Source: Sequoia sempervirens (Eukaryota > Streptophyta > Pinopsida > Cupressales > Cupressaceae). From it: a stretch of 64,000 nucleotides of DNA. Each line of letters begins with the position of its first letter. Positions within the stretch are counted from its first letter, which is position 1. The stretch lies in contig VDFB02000001.1 of the NCBI GenBank assembly GCA_007258455.2, positions 17,914,162 through 17,978,161 of the forward strand, written 5' to 3'. Positions 48,701 to 60,175 of this stretch are shown in pieces. The notes below the pieces were generated by a model that saw nothing but the letters and a program-made list of their open reading frames with translations, did no database searches and was not told where the DNA came from. The position numbers and the translations under genes are program-made.

Positions 48701-48702
48701 TA

Positions 48703-48903
48703 TCAATTAGAGAATCTAGGTTCCCCCACATGGGGAAGCAAACCAAACTCCTTAAGATGTTGGATTTTGTGACTCAAAGCCTTACATTGATTAGTGGATT
48801 GACCATGAACTCTATGATACGCATAGAATGGAGTCTTGTAATAACATTTATTATGAGTTCTTGGAGGGAGGGTGATCAAGTGATCTTGGAGGAGCCTCAA
48901 CAA
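48703..48903 (-). pseudogene. GHxTxxC-motif fragment of the family F polyprotein
   Basis: 66 open residues including YAYHRVHGQSTNQCKALSHK. Plant gypsy proteins have a similar Y-C-x-Y-H-x4-GH-x-T-x2-C-x3-(K/R) element, probably metal-binding. Here the first Cys is Tyr/Ala context and one His is Gln, so the site is worn. It lies after the G-patch-like segment in the reading direction, as it does in the plus-strand relative, while I would expect it before the protease in autonomous elements. Confidence 0.6.
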
Positions 48904-49109
48904 GATACCCCCTCTTGATCTATGGTAGAAGGTGGTCTTGTGTTATGTGACAAAGATGCATCTTTCTTAGTAATGGTTGTCATATCTTCACCAGACTCTT
49001 TAGATTGCAAGATTTTATTCTCTCCATTATAGGAGGGTATAAAATATAATGAATTCAAATCATGAACATTTTGCGAGATGACATTGACATTAAGTGAAGG
49101 TGTATTTTT

Positions 49110-49394
49110 CTATTTTATGTTTGGTAAAGGATGAGGTTTAGGACCACTAGTGTTGGGAAGTTTAGGATGGATGACGGTGATGGTTGATTTAGCCTGAGTA
49201 TGTTGTGTGGGGTTGTTGATGTTGAATGAGTGTTTGGAGATCTCTATCACATGATAATAGCCAAGACCATGGGTTTTTTGTTGTTTGATAGGATTGATAG
49301 GGTTGTTGATATATTGTTTCCAAGCACCACATCCTTTTCCACTATACCCAAGTTGTTTCATGAGGTCATAACATTTTCCATAAAGCATCTTCAT
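49110..49394 (-). pseudogene. G-patch-like segment
   Basis: The text LMKQLGYSGKGCGAWKQYIN followed by HGLGYY matches the pattern of G-patch-like segments that follow the protease in some plant gypsy polyproteins (GY-x-G-x-GLG ... GLGY). About 94 residues are open here. Such segments are thought to bind nucleic acid. Connecting frames on both sides are broken. Confidence 0.62.
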
Positions 49395-49679
49395 TTCTTT
49401 TGGATTAGGTGATGGTTCATTATTGTGTTCATCAAAGGTTGTTGTGTATGTTGTATTTTCTTACATAGATGGTTGAGAATATTGTGCCAAATTTTGAGTT
49501 GTCATGATGGCTGGTTGTCCTTGTTTCTCATATTTCTTTTGTGTAATTATGTATTCGCTCATAAATGATGGTGTGAATTCTAAGGATCCCCAATCATCAC
49601 CAAATAATTTAGATAGTGATTAATCATAATTGTGTTAAATTTCAAGATGATCTATGTTGGATGTTGGAATTAATGTTTT

Positions 49680-50390
49680 AAGAGGACTTTTAGCTCCTTT
49701 TTCAAGCTACAAGCAACTTTTAGGCTCGTGGTATATTTCAACTTAATAAATATTATTGTTATATACATATTTCATTATACGATTAAGGGTTGAAGGAACT
49801 ACATTCATCTCATGAATCCATGGTCTACCTAAAATAATACTATACAAAAGATCATAAAGCGTGACATGAATAGGTTTGCAAAGTAGCTACCACAAGTGTA
49901 ATAGGAAAAGTAATTACATCAAGTGATTGCTTTGTTGTATTATCAAATCCTCGAACATTTAAAAAATCAGGTATTATTTGTGACTTATCAACATGCAATC
50001 TATGAAGGATATTCACACAACACACATTAAGGGAAAAACTATTATCAATAAGGGTTTTCTTTATCCCTATTTGATTGTATTGAGCAATGATCATGAAAGC
50101 TTCATTTTGTTTTTTGCTATTTTAGTGGGATGCATATTAGAAGGGACAATAACTTGTTGCAAGGATGATTGGATTATGTTTTGATAGTGAGGGGAGGCTT
50201 GAATAAGGTCCCATAATGAGATTTTAGCAGGAGTACTCTTTAGTTGTTCAGCAAGATTGTAATCCTTTCCAGTAGGAAGACCTAGTAAGAAAGGTCTAGA
50301 GAGGATAAGATTAGGAAAAGGTAAGGGTGTTGGGGTTGGTTGTGGACTATTTTGAATGTTATATGTATGAGCAATGATATTATAACTCAA
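49680..50390 (-). pseudogene. Retropepsin-like domain with preceding TPAKIS segment
   Basis: The upstream piece (50390-50091) contains YNLAEQLKSTPAKISLWDLI, typical of the linker before the protease in one group of plant gypsy elements. After a frameshift near 50095 the protease piece reads TLIDNSFSLNVC and VRGFDNTTKQSLDVITFPI. The usual LIDxGSSLNV has its Asp kept but Gly replaced by Ser. Below 49852 the frame continues, via a change, to ILGRPWIHEMNVVPSTLN, the second conserved protease block, ending near a TAA at about 49720. The domain is therefore identifiable but inactive. Confidence 0.75.
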
Positions 50391-50595
50391 CTACTACAAT
50401 ACATTATTCTTAGGGGGTAAAGGACAATTTGGGTTTGTTTTGAGGTGGAGGTTTATGTGAAGGGGGTTAAAGGATGAGTTGAGGTTGAATAATGTTAACA
50501 TCCCTTAGCAAGTGAGAGTCTATATCATTATTGTGGTTCTTTTCTTGCATCATGATATCCTTCCTAGGAGGATGGTTTTGAGGAGAACTACAAAC

Positions 50596-51300
50596 CTAAT
50601 TTTCTTGACATTCTAAGGTTGATTCTTCTAAAAGGACTTCATCACAAGTATGAGGATGATCAATGAGTGAATTAGCTTTCTCAAGAAGGATTTTCTTAGG
50701 TGAAAGGGGATAACTAAGATTCTCATGACTCTCATTGGTTGTATTTTCTAACATCAAAGTATCTTCATTACAACTAGGGGATATACTAGGAGAAGAACAA
50801 GTATGATTATCATGATAATTTAAAACATCATGCCTTTTGTTCTTGAATGTATTCCAAAATAGGATAGATAGGGGTATGATCATAAAGAGGGTTGTGGTAG
50901 ACCAACACATCCTCATCATTTATAACCTTATATACCTCAAAATTATCCTCACAATGGAAATTAGGTAAGTTGATGTTTAAGAATGTGTCTATGATTTCAT
51001 TCTCTTGTGTTAAAATATCTTCCCAAAGGGCATGAGGAGAAGGAAAAACAAGATCCTCATGATTTTTAATGATTGTATCTTCTTTCTCCAGGATATTGTC
51101 ATCACTAAAAGGAGAGGTATTGGGGGAAGTACAATCATGATCATCATGAGTATCTATGTTTGTATGATTTTCTATCACATTATCCACACAAATAGGGGAG
51201 ATAGGAGAGGGTGTGAGTTTAATGTTAACATTGTCATTTTCATTCTCTTGTGTTAAGAGACTCTCATGACTAGGACATGCATTGAATGAATGATGATCAT
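50596..51300 (-). pseudogene. Acidic repeat ORF of family F (decayed copy)
   Basis: Asp/Glu/Asn/Ser-rich text built from degenerate units of 20-30 residues resembling ILxQEDxIxENHExxxFPSP. It opens near 51300 (NHDDH-type and SPISPICVD text). One frame is open from 51187 to 50828 and a shifted one from about 50919 to 50596. It matches the longer open copy at 57404-58528, for example NIDTHDDHDCTSPNTSP against NIDNHDDHNFTSLDTCP. It occupies the gag position in the element but has no capsid or knuckle motif I can see. Function unknown. Confidence 0.65.
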
Positions 51301-51941
51301 GCTTATTGACTAACTTTTTATTTGAAAAATTGGAGAATATTGAAACTAAAATTTTGAAAGAGCAATCTATGCTAACTCAAAATGTAATGTAAAAGACTGA
51401 AATGAAATGCAATTTTTCAGATGATAATTTATTGATTATGATATGTAACAATATGAGAATACAAACTTGAAATTGAAACCATGCATGATATAAGCTAATT
51501 TAGGCTAGATTTGATGAAATGCATGTTGCAAAAATGTAACCAACTAATATAGCTAGGAAATGGCACCAAACAAAAGCTTGAAAATAGGGTTTTCAACTTT
51601 GTAAAAGGTAGTTTTAGGGGTGAAAAGGGATTGATTCGCCCAGGGTGGCGAATGAGTTCTTGTATGAACCTTTTTTATAATTTTATGAAATTTTTGATGG
51701 ATTTTGATGTTTTTTGAGTGCTATGATGCATAACCAAATGAAAAATCTAGAATTTCTAAAAATTTACATGAAATTAGATACCAAAAAGGTAGCCTAAATG
51801 CACTTTTTATGAATGCAAAATTTGAAACATAGCATGCAAATTAACTAATGCAAACCCTCAGGCAAAGTCAATGCAAGACTAGATTTATGATGGACTCCAA
51901 AATCAGACAAGAAAGTATTCAAAAAAGAAGGTTCACCAAAA
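51301..51941 (-). other. Leader and candidate primer-binding site
   Basis: Non-coding leader of the family F element. TGGTGAACCTTC (reverse of 51927-51938) begins three bases inside the LTR end and is the candidate primer-binding site; the tRNA is not identified. One family palindrome is at about 51629-51661. Confidence 0.55.
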
Positions 51942-53683
51942 TGAACTATAGACTTTTGGGTAGGGCTTATAGGATACTCTTGCACTCTTAAGAATGTTTC
52001 ACTTAAAAGGACAGAGATAAACCCCACTCAAAATTCTAGGTGGTTCACTCAAATTAAGATGTGTATTATGTTACTAAGGGTAAATGAGATTATCTAAATG
52101 CAACTAAGCTAAGAAATTTATTGATTATGAATGTAAAACCTAAGAAACAAGTGATGTTTGAAAACACATTGTGATATGTAGAAAACACCTAGAAATGAAT
52201 GCAAACTGTAATAGAACTTGACAAAATTGAAAGTGTGTACCTAGAATATGGATGGAGACTGGAAATGATATTTGAAATGTTGTTGATTTTTTTTTCAGGC
52301 CTGGTAGGACTCATTCACCATTCTGGGTGAGTCAGTTCAAGTTTTGCAAAACTTTGTCGAAACTTGTTTCTAACAAAAGTGTATCTAAAAATGTAGAAAA
52401 CTCAAAATTGACCTGGAAGTGGGACTCATTCACCACTCATGGAAAATGAGTCCACTTTTGAATTTATAAATATTCAAAAGTGGAATCTGGAGCTTCTGAT
52501 CTACACTTTGATTCTCTACAAGTGCCTACTTCTGAAACTTTGATTTTTCAACTTGAAAATGGGTTTTTATTGATATTTTGACTTGTTGAATGAAGAAAAG
52601 ACTTGAGAAACTTGGAAACTTTATCTTCAATTATTTCAAAGCTTCCAAGATACCTAAATTTGCATACACACAAGACAAGAGAGAGAAATGGTGAATGTTA
52701 AGGCATGGGGGTTTGCCTTGGTAAAACCCCTTTTAGGTAATTAAACCAAAATGATGAAAGAATGGAATGAAACATGAAATAATGTAATTTATTACCTTTC
52801 CATGATGTTTTATCTTGAAATTTTGTAGCAAAACATGAAAAATAATGCCTTGAATGTCTTATAATGTTAAAACCCTAGCTTGCTTGAGAAGATAAATGAT
52901 TAATGAGTTGTAAAAAATAAGTTGAGAGAGATGTAAATTAGGGATTAGAAGGTTTTATTTATAATAAATTCACCTATTTTACCCATTAATACCTCATCAC
53001 AGGCCGAAATGAAGTAAAATTAAACTTAAATTTAAGTTTTTTCCTACTTAAAGGTCAAAAATGGGCCAAATGGGACTCGTTCACCATGGAGGAAAAAATG
53101 TGTACCACATAGACCATTTTGATAGCTAAGATGCTAGGAGATAAGGAAATAAGATTTAAATTGCAACTTTGTCAGGAATTTGATCAATTTAAGCCTCAAG
53201 ATGCACAATATGGGTTAATAGGGGGCCTATTAGTGATGATGTAAAGGCCAATTAGGGCTTGGGACACAAAATTCAATGTGAAAGTGTGATTTGAATACAC
53301 TTTACAACACTAAATGAGGTCCAAATAGCCTAGGAAGGCACAAGAACCAATGTGAATGTGTGGGACACACTACAACACTAGTTTATCATTATGTTTAAGT
53401 TACAAGCCTTCTAAATTGATGTGATAATGTTATTAGACACATTTTATAATGTTGAATTAGGGAGAGATGAGTTTATTAAGTCTAGAAAAGAATGAAAGTT
53501 CTTTACAACACTTTACAACATCTTTACAAGACATCAATAAAAGCTTGATATTCAATTTGTAAGGGTCCAAGACTAATGTGGATGCATAAAATGCCTCACC
53601 ACACTTGAATGAAGGCCTCATTAAGTCCAATTTATCATGAATTATTCCCATGTCAAAACAGAGGTCCTTTTTTTTATGGTGCA
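51942..53683 (-). repeat. 5' LTR of the complete family F element
   Basis: 1742 bp, TGAACTATAGACTTTTGGG...TATGGTGCA on the plus strand, followed by ACTAG. It carries palindrome copies near 52304-52336, 52421-52453 and 53071-53104. Confidence 0.83.
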
Positions 53684-53727
53684 ACTAGTAAGAAAATGCT
53701 TAAAAAGAAAGAGATGAAAATAACATG

Positions 53728-55441
53728 TGTAAACAAAGATTTTGGCTCTCAATGGATTTCTTGCACTTCTAGAATTTTTCACCTAAAAGGGGAAAGATGG
53801 GCCAAAATGAAATGTTAACATTCAAAGATTGATGTAAAATGGATGCAATATGCCTAGATGAAATGATATAAATGGAAAAGATTGATAAAATAGATCACTA
53901 ATTGAATGAAATCTAAGAAATGCAAAGTATTTGAAAAGATAGTGTTGTATGCAAAAGACTTAGAAAGATGAGTAGAAATCAAGTAAAATAAAACATAAAG
54001 CTGTAAAATTGAATGCCTGCACTTGTAAACTTGTTGAGGACTGGAATTAACCCTAAAATTCTAAAAATGCTAATTTTTAGGCCTGGTGGGACTCATTTTC
54101 CATTCTCGGCGAATTAGTCCTAGTTTTGGAAATTTCCACCCAAGCCCATTTTAGCCAAATGGGTATCCAAATCTACAAAAATATTTGGAAAATAGATATA
54201 TTTGGACTCATTCACCACTCTAGGTAAATTAGTCCACTTTGTCTTTTCTAGAAACTCAAAAATGGAATCTAGAGCTCCTGATTTGCTCAACTTGCACCTC
54301 CAGGTATCCATAATTGAAACCCTAATTTTTAGCACTATTGGTGACTTTTTGTGTTGATTTTGGCCTTGTAAAAGTTGAGATGACATCAACAAGTTTTCAA
54401 CCTAATATTCAATCATATCCAAGCCATCTAAGCACCTAAATCTGCAATCACATAGAGGAAGAGAGAAAATATTGATTGTTAGGTATTGGGGGTTTGTATT
54501 GGTCAAACCCCATTTACATAATTAAAAAAAATGAAGAAATAAGATAATAAAGCATGAAATATGAAACAAATAAATAAGAAACTTCCCATGATGAAGGATC
54601 TTGAATTGTTGCAACAATGAATGAAGAATCTTTCTTTTTGAATTCCTTGATGATGTTCTTGAAGATGCTTCCTTGTGAAGACTCAAAATCCTAAACCATA
54701 GCTTGCTTGACTTGAGATGAATAATGAATTAAAAAAGAATGAATTAATAATGAATTATGCTTTAAAGGTCTCCTTTTATGGAGGAGAGTTAAGAATAAGG
54801 ATCATGATCAAGGTCCAAGATTAAATTAGAAAATAATTTAATCAAGGGTGGAGGTTAATTAAGAGAAGAAAGACATGGATAGATAAAGACTTGTGGTGGA
54901 AGATAAGATTGGAAGAGAAAAAGAGGTGATAGGAGAAATTAAATAATAAAATTTATTTAATTTAGGTGGCCAACATAGGAGAAATAAATAAAATACAATT
55001 TTATTTATTTCAAAAGAAAAGTGAGAATGGATAGTGAGATAATTAAATAATTGAAAATAATTATTTAATTAGGGAGATAAAGGAAGGATAAATAATTGAA
55101 TAAATATAACATTTATTTAATTATAGAGAGAAAAGGTTAATGAATAATTAAAAAATTAAAATAATTATTTAATTATAGAAGAAGAGGGAGAAGCACACTT
55201 TTGAATTAAAAATAATATTACACTTAAATTCCTAGTAAAAGTCAAGAAAAGTGTGAAAGCCATTTATAATTCTTTATAACACCTTTACAAGACATGCATT
55301 TTATTCAATTTTCAATGGTCCAAGACCTAATGTGGATGTGTAAAACAACTCACAACACTAAATCAAGGCCTCACTAAGTCAAATTTTTCATTCATTATTC
55401 CCAAATCAAGCAAGAAAGAAGGGAGTACTTTTCTATGTCCA
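53728..55441 (-). repeat. 3' LTR of a second minus-strand family F element
   Basis: About 1.71 kb, TGTAAACAAAGATTTTGGC...CTATGTCCA on the plus strand; the left end is less sure. Palindromes lie near 54085-54118 and 54205-54237. From about 54780 to 55200 it differs from its relatives by an AT-rich region with repeated ATTTAATTA words. A G-rich tract (reverse of TAATTAGCCCTCACTTT) adjoins its right end. Confidence 0.7.
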
Positions 55442-55709
55442 TAATTAGCCCTCACTTTAGTGAGAGGATGATCTTGCTTGAAACTCACACTAAAGTAGAC
55501 ATTCAAGAGGGGTCCAATTGTACCAATGTGGATAACAAAGGATAAAAAAGATCAAGGCCCTAGGATCCAAGATCCTAAGCCAAACCAAGATGAGTGTAAA
55601 AGGACACACACAAGGGTGAATGATTTATAGCAAAAAAAGATACAAAATCATGCAATGACAAGAACTAAAGTAAATAAAAATGAGGTGGATCAAAGGTGTG
55701 ATCACTTTG

Positions 55710-56060
55710 TTGGACTTTCCATTGCACCAAAAGATTGAACTTTCAATGCCTGATACAAGCTTTGGTAAAGAACCACAGGAGGCAATTAGACCATGTCACA
55801 AACCCAAGTACTAATGCTACAAGGAAGACCAAGGGTCACACCTTGCAACAAATCCCCCCTAGCACAAGTGTGGGGTTTTAACTTGTGACTAGATTTGATA
55901 CCTATTGTTGGACTTGTCGTTGCACCAAAAGATCGACCTTTCAATGCCTGATACTAAATTTGGTTAAGAACCACAAGAGGCGATTAGACCATGTTACAAA
56001 CCCAAGTGCTAGTGCTGCAAGGAAAACCAAGGGTCACACCTTGCAACACACTCTTGGGCC
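55710..56060. repeat. Local direct repeat of about 190 bp
   Basis: Two adjacent copies, roughly 55710-55870 and 55905-56060, both run from GTTGGACTT through GCACCAAAAGAT, CTTTCAATGCCTGATAC and ACCACA to GGTCACACCTTGCAACA, with scattered differences. Confidence 0.75.
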
Positions 56061-57114
56061 ATAGAACATTAGGTTGGCTGTGGGGTGATTTGTCCCAAAA
56101 ATTGATTTAGTGAGAAATTCATGTGAGTGTGTCGGCTTCCCATAGTATAATGAGAAAGTCATGCCAGTGTGTCAGCTTCCCATTATACAACCCACACAAA
56201 AGTTATCCTACTGATAACTTTGATAAGGAACCACAATGAAAATTCTTTTGCAAATGTTTTTTTATGCCATGTAAAAGAATTATTTAAAAGGGATTTTATG
56301 TGTTTCAAGTAAAGGTCTTCTTCTTAGGGAGCATTGTACCTAATGTCTCCAAGAGAGTACAAGTCAGGGTGTTAGATTGTTGCCCATAGGACACCTCATT
56401 TACATCAGACCATACCAGAAGATTGTACATTCTTGGAAGGCATCAAACCCAATGACACCACCAAGAAGAGGACACATCAAAAGAAAAAAGAAAAATCACG
56501 CCATGAAATTTTTTCCAAAAGATGTCATCCATGTATGCCCCGACTTTAAAGTAGTTGCTACACAAAATAACTATGAGAAATTTCTTTAAAGTAGAAAATG
56601 ATAAATGGTAACATGAAAGAAGATATTGGAACCAACTTGGAAATCCCTATGCAAAGTGATATGTTTGTAAATTGAGCTACATCTGGAATAAGTATGTCAC
56701 ATGCAATTCAATCTTAAGGCATGTCATCTATATCTGATGCTTTCTCTTATATGTTCATGAAAGGTTGAATACTATCCAAAAGAGATCATGACAAGTGACA
56801 TAAAAGGACAAGGCTACTTAACTCCTTGCCCCTAGTTAGTGTAGGGCAAGAGTGAGCCCCAATGGATGATGATATGTTTCCCATTACGTTGAATGGAAAA
56901 CATACAACAGTGAGTATGTTATGATCCTACAACTATTGCATGGCAAGGAGCATAAACTAATGTTATTTGTCTAGATAAGTAAACAAAGCTTCTGTTTGAT
57001 ACATGTTTAATGAGATATCTATCAATTTAGGATGGACCAAAGTTAGAGTTTTCATGGAAGAGTCTTATGTGATAGTATTGATGTTGAGTGAAGGTTTGTT
57101 GGATGGGTTGATTT

Positions 57115-57303
57115 CTATGAAAGGACAATCAAAAAGACCATGATTTGGTTCTTGTGTTGTGTATTATATAGGGTATGAAGACCTTGTTCTATTGTATCAC
57201 ACCCTTTCTTAGGTTGCTTCACAAGTCTTTCAGGTTTGAGGATTTCCTTGATTGTATACACTTTGTCAAGGAATATCAGTGTAACTTGGTTGGTATGAAA
57301 CAT
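57115..57303 (-). pseudogene. G-patch-like remnant
   Basis: Short open piece with LVKQPKKGCDTIEQGLHT, comparable to LMKQLGYSGKGCGAWKQYI in the complete element. A frame change then gives an NHGLF-like end in place of HGLGY. Too worn to have function. Confidence 0.4.
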
Positions 57304-57403
57304 TATTCTTAGGTGGGTAAAGGATGAGTTCGGGTTGGTTTTGAGTTTGTTGTTTGTGTGATTTTGGGTAAAGAATTAGAGGATTCTTTGGATGTCCCAT
57401 GGG

Positions 57404-58528
57404 TTATGTATGTGGTTCATTGATAAAAGGGGATCTAATCAACACTTTCTCATTCTTAACCTTAGCAGTCTTTGTTTGATGTACCCTGAAGGAAGTCATA
57501 TCATTTTCTTGCACCATAATGGTCTCCCTAAGAGGAGAGTTGTTAGGAGAACGAAAATCCAAATTTTCTTGACATTCAAAGATTAGTTCTTCCAAAATTT
57601 CATCATCATAAGTAAGGGAGCTATTAATGGTTAAATTTTCTTGTTCCATAATGTTTTCCCACATAGCATTCTCATGATTATCAGTGATTGGATCTTGTAA
57701 CACCATAATATAGCCTTCACTAATACAAGAGATATTAGGAGAGGGGAAAATATGATTTTTGTCCATAATCTCATTGTCTTGTGCCATAACATCTACCCTA
57801 GTAAGAGAGCTTGTACAAAAGTGACAATCAAGAGGTGCATCACATGTCATGGTTAGATGTTGTAAAGAAGCTTCATCACAAATAGGGGTGAGACCAAGGG
57901 AAGGAAAACTATTATTTTCACATGTTTCCATAATTGGATCCTCTTGTTCAAATAGAGCTTTCCAAATGTTAGGAACATTAGGAAGGAGAGAAATAATTCT
58001 AGAGATCTCAATCATTGGATTACTTGATACCAACATATCCTCCTCACAAATGTGTTTTTCATGGTTGGTCTTGATTGTATCCTCATTCATTAAAGTAGTG
58101 TCACAAGTAGGGGAGGTGTTGGGAGATGAAGGGAGACTATATAAAGTGGTGGAATTGAATTCATCTTGTATTGTTATACTATCTTGCCGAGGGGAATGAG
58201 GATAAGGACAAACAATACCTTCATGATTCTCAATGATTGTATCTTCTTGTGCCAAGATACCTTCATCACTTGAAGGACAGGTATCGAGTGAAGTAAAATT
58301 ATGATCATCATGGTTATCTATGTTTGTATTCCCTTCTAACACATCATCCACACAAATGGGAGAGATAGGAGGGAGTGTAAGTTTAAGACAAGTATTTTCA
58401 TTTTCACTCTCTTGTGCTAAGAGACTATCATAACTAGGGAATGAATTAAATGAATGATTAACATGATTATGGACTAACAATTTCGATGCAAACTTTGAAA
58501 GTATAAATATAAAAATTTTAAATAACAA
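57404..58528 (-). CDS. Acidic repeat protein of family F (longest open copy)
   Basis: 374 residues from the ATG at 58528. The first 20 residues are hydrophobic (LFKIFIFILSKFASKLL). The rest is strongly acidic and made of about a dozen degenerate units of roughly 19-29 residues. A unit looks like I(L/M)-x-Q-E-(D/N)-x-I-x-E-N-H-E followed by FPSPNxSP and D/E. Examples are ILAQEDTIIENHEGI, LFEQEDPIMETCENN and IMEQENLTINSS. The last 30 residues become basic (KTAKVKNEK). It shares text with 50596-51300 in the complete element, so it is an element gene in the gag position. No known domain is recognised. It may be an unusual gag, a spacer, or an accessory protein. It is open here, but its element is truncated and expression is unproven. 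Confidence 0.6.
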   Translation of the reverse strand: MLFKIFIFILSKFASKLLVHNHVNHSFNSFPSYDSLLAQESENENTCLKLTLPPISPICVDDVLEGNTNIDNHDDHNFTSLDTCPSSDEGILAQEDTIIENHEGIVCPYPHSPRQDSITIQDEFNSTTLYSLPSSPNTSPTCDTTLMNEDTIKTNHEKHICEEDMLVSSNPMIEISRIISLLPNVPNIWKALFEQEDPIMETCENNSFPSLGLTPICDEASLQHLTMTCDAPLDCHFCTSSLTRVDVMAQDNEIMDKNHIFPSPNISCISEGYIMVLQDPITDNHENAMWENIMEQENLTINSSLTYDDEILEELIFECQENLDFRSPNNSPLRETIMVQENDMTSFRVHQTKTAKVKNEKVLIRSPFINEPHT

Positions 58529-58588
58529 TCTATGAAAACTAAAAATTCAATGTAAAGAATAAATTGATATGCAATTTTTAGATGATAA

Positions 58589-59857
58589 TGTTGGAAACAA
58601 GCAACACTGAGAGGGGGTGTGAATCAGTGTTGTGTAAAAATTAGATTTGTTCTTATCTTTTAGCAACTTAAAACATTCAACCAAAAGAAATATGCAGAAA
58701 TAGAAAGAAAACAACCACAACATCATAACTCAAGGAATTTTTATGTGGAAAACCTATTAGGGGAAAAACCATAGTGGATGGCCAATCTGCAATATGATCT
58801 AAGTATACTCAAAGAGAATTTTACAATAAGAGAATGCACTTGCATTTAGGCTCACTTCCTAGAGCTCACTGCTCAAAATAGAAAGGAACACTTCCTTACA
58901 AATATTTGGATTAGATCCAAGAGAATGAACCGAGAGAATGGCATCTACAAATGCTTGATTATAGTTGTGATTAGGCTCAATAGTCGATCTTCTATCCTTA
59001 TAATTGATTTTGTACTTCTGCTTTGCTCTACTCTAACTCACACAACAAAATATTTAATGCACAAGTGAAACTATGCATAAATATCTTAATCAACCTTCTT
59101 ATATTCGAAACTCACATAGACACACCTTCTACATACATAAAATGATATAATTGAACATTTATATATATCCGCAACTAATAATGTAATCACAACCTATCGA
59201 CTTCAAAAAAACTTAAGAGTATTTACAACTATCGGCTCAAATCATGAATAATATTCAATGCGAACCCACAATGGTTAGTCATAACTTTAGTTTGGACCCA
59301 AATCAAGATGATCAAAGACAAAAACATTTGAGTAGACACTCCTTGAATATACATGACACTTAAAATTATTTGGCTTGGGCACAAAATACTGATGAACAGA
59401 AAGATATTCAACCGAACCTCCAAAATTGCATACAACTTGATACGAGGCACTATGAATTTTAGAAAACACAATAATTGCATTGATTAACCTCCCATAAGAT
59501 CTACAACTCAAAATAACAATAGAAAATCTACATGAGAATTGAAGAACACAAAATTGTCGGAAGCTTTTTTCTTCCTGACTATCCTCAATTTGTCTATCAG
59601 TGGAAGTAAATGATGATGTGCGGATCCAATCACCAACTGGGGTTTCCATGAATGACAACACCAAAGTATATTTTTAGTGTCTCTTTCCAAAAATCTCCAC
59701 CTTTTCCATTGATGGAAACACTTAATGAAAAATGACTAAGTGTCGGATTAGTACCAACATGAATTGCACTGCCACTTCAAAATTTTCAAAAAGAATCTTC
59801 AATCTTAGATTAGAAATGAAAATTCCCCTAAGAAGAATATAAAATTTTCACTGTACA
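58589..59857 (-). repeat. 3' LTR of the right-edge element
   Basis: On the plus strand TGTTGGAAACAAGC...CACTGTACA, about 1.27 kb. Boundaries rest on TG...CA ends, the break in family F sequence on the left and the purine tract on the right. The partner LTR is not in the window. Confidence 0.65.
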
Positions 59858-59870
59858 ACTCTCCCCCTTT
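59858..59870 (-). other. Polypurine tract
   Basis: Minus strand AAAGGGGGAGAGT directly before the LTR start TGTACAG. Confidence 0.75.
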
Positions 59871-60175
59871 GACATCAATGGAAAAAAATGGGGAATTAAA
59901 TTCCAAAATTTTAAAATTGCACAAGCATGAACTTTGTAACTTACACAAGTTGGAAAATATATGATAGATATCTTTCAACACGCTCAAATTTTTGTCTCAA
60001 ACCCTTTTGGTAATTTCTAGAATTCTTATGTGACCACAGACTAAATAATATTGAGCTTCATCAGACTCAAGATTCATTGGGTCACTAATTGCCATAACAT
60101 CTTTGGCTTCCTTTAATGCACTCACCATTAATTCAATCTTTAGACCAATTAGTCATCTAAGTTCACATGATCTCT

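Larger units (their letters stand above)
45776..53683 (-). mobile_element. Complete family F retroelement, non-autonomous
   Basis: 7.9 kb. LTRs at 45776-47529 and 51942-53683 match throughout, and both begin TGAAC on the plus strand. A perfect ACTAG duplication flanks it (45771-45775, 53684-53688). Orientation is minus: coding remnants read leftward and a G-rich tract adjoins the left LTR. Order in the reading direction: leader, acidic repeat ORF, a TPAKISLWDLIQASP segment, retropepsin-like domain, G-patch-like segment, YAYHRVHGQSTNQC motif, 3' non-coding. No reverse transcriptase, RNase H or integrase is present in the 4.4-kb interior. All frames are interrupted. It is related to Ty3/gypsy by its protease and G-patch context. 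Confidence 0.85.
55442..58588 (-). mobile_element. Interior of the second family F element, 5' side cut off
   Basis: It shares the 3' non-coding region, a G-patch-like remnant and the acidic ORF with the element at 45776-53683, in the same order and strand. The protease region between the acidic ORF and the G-patch remnant is missing. At 58588 the leader is interrupted by the start of another element, so the matching 5' LTR is outside the window. An internal near-repeat (about 55710-55870 and 55905-56060) duplicates a stretch with TTGCACCAAAAGAT and GGGTCACACCTTGCAACA. Confidence 0.7.
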
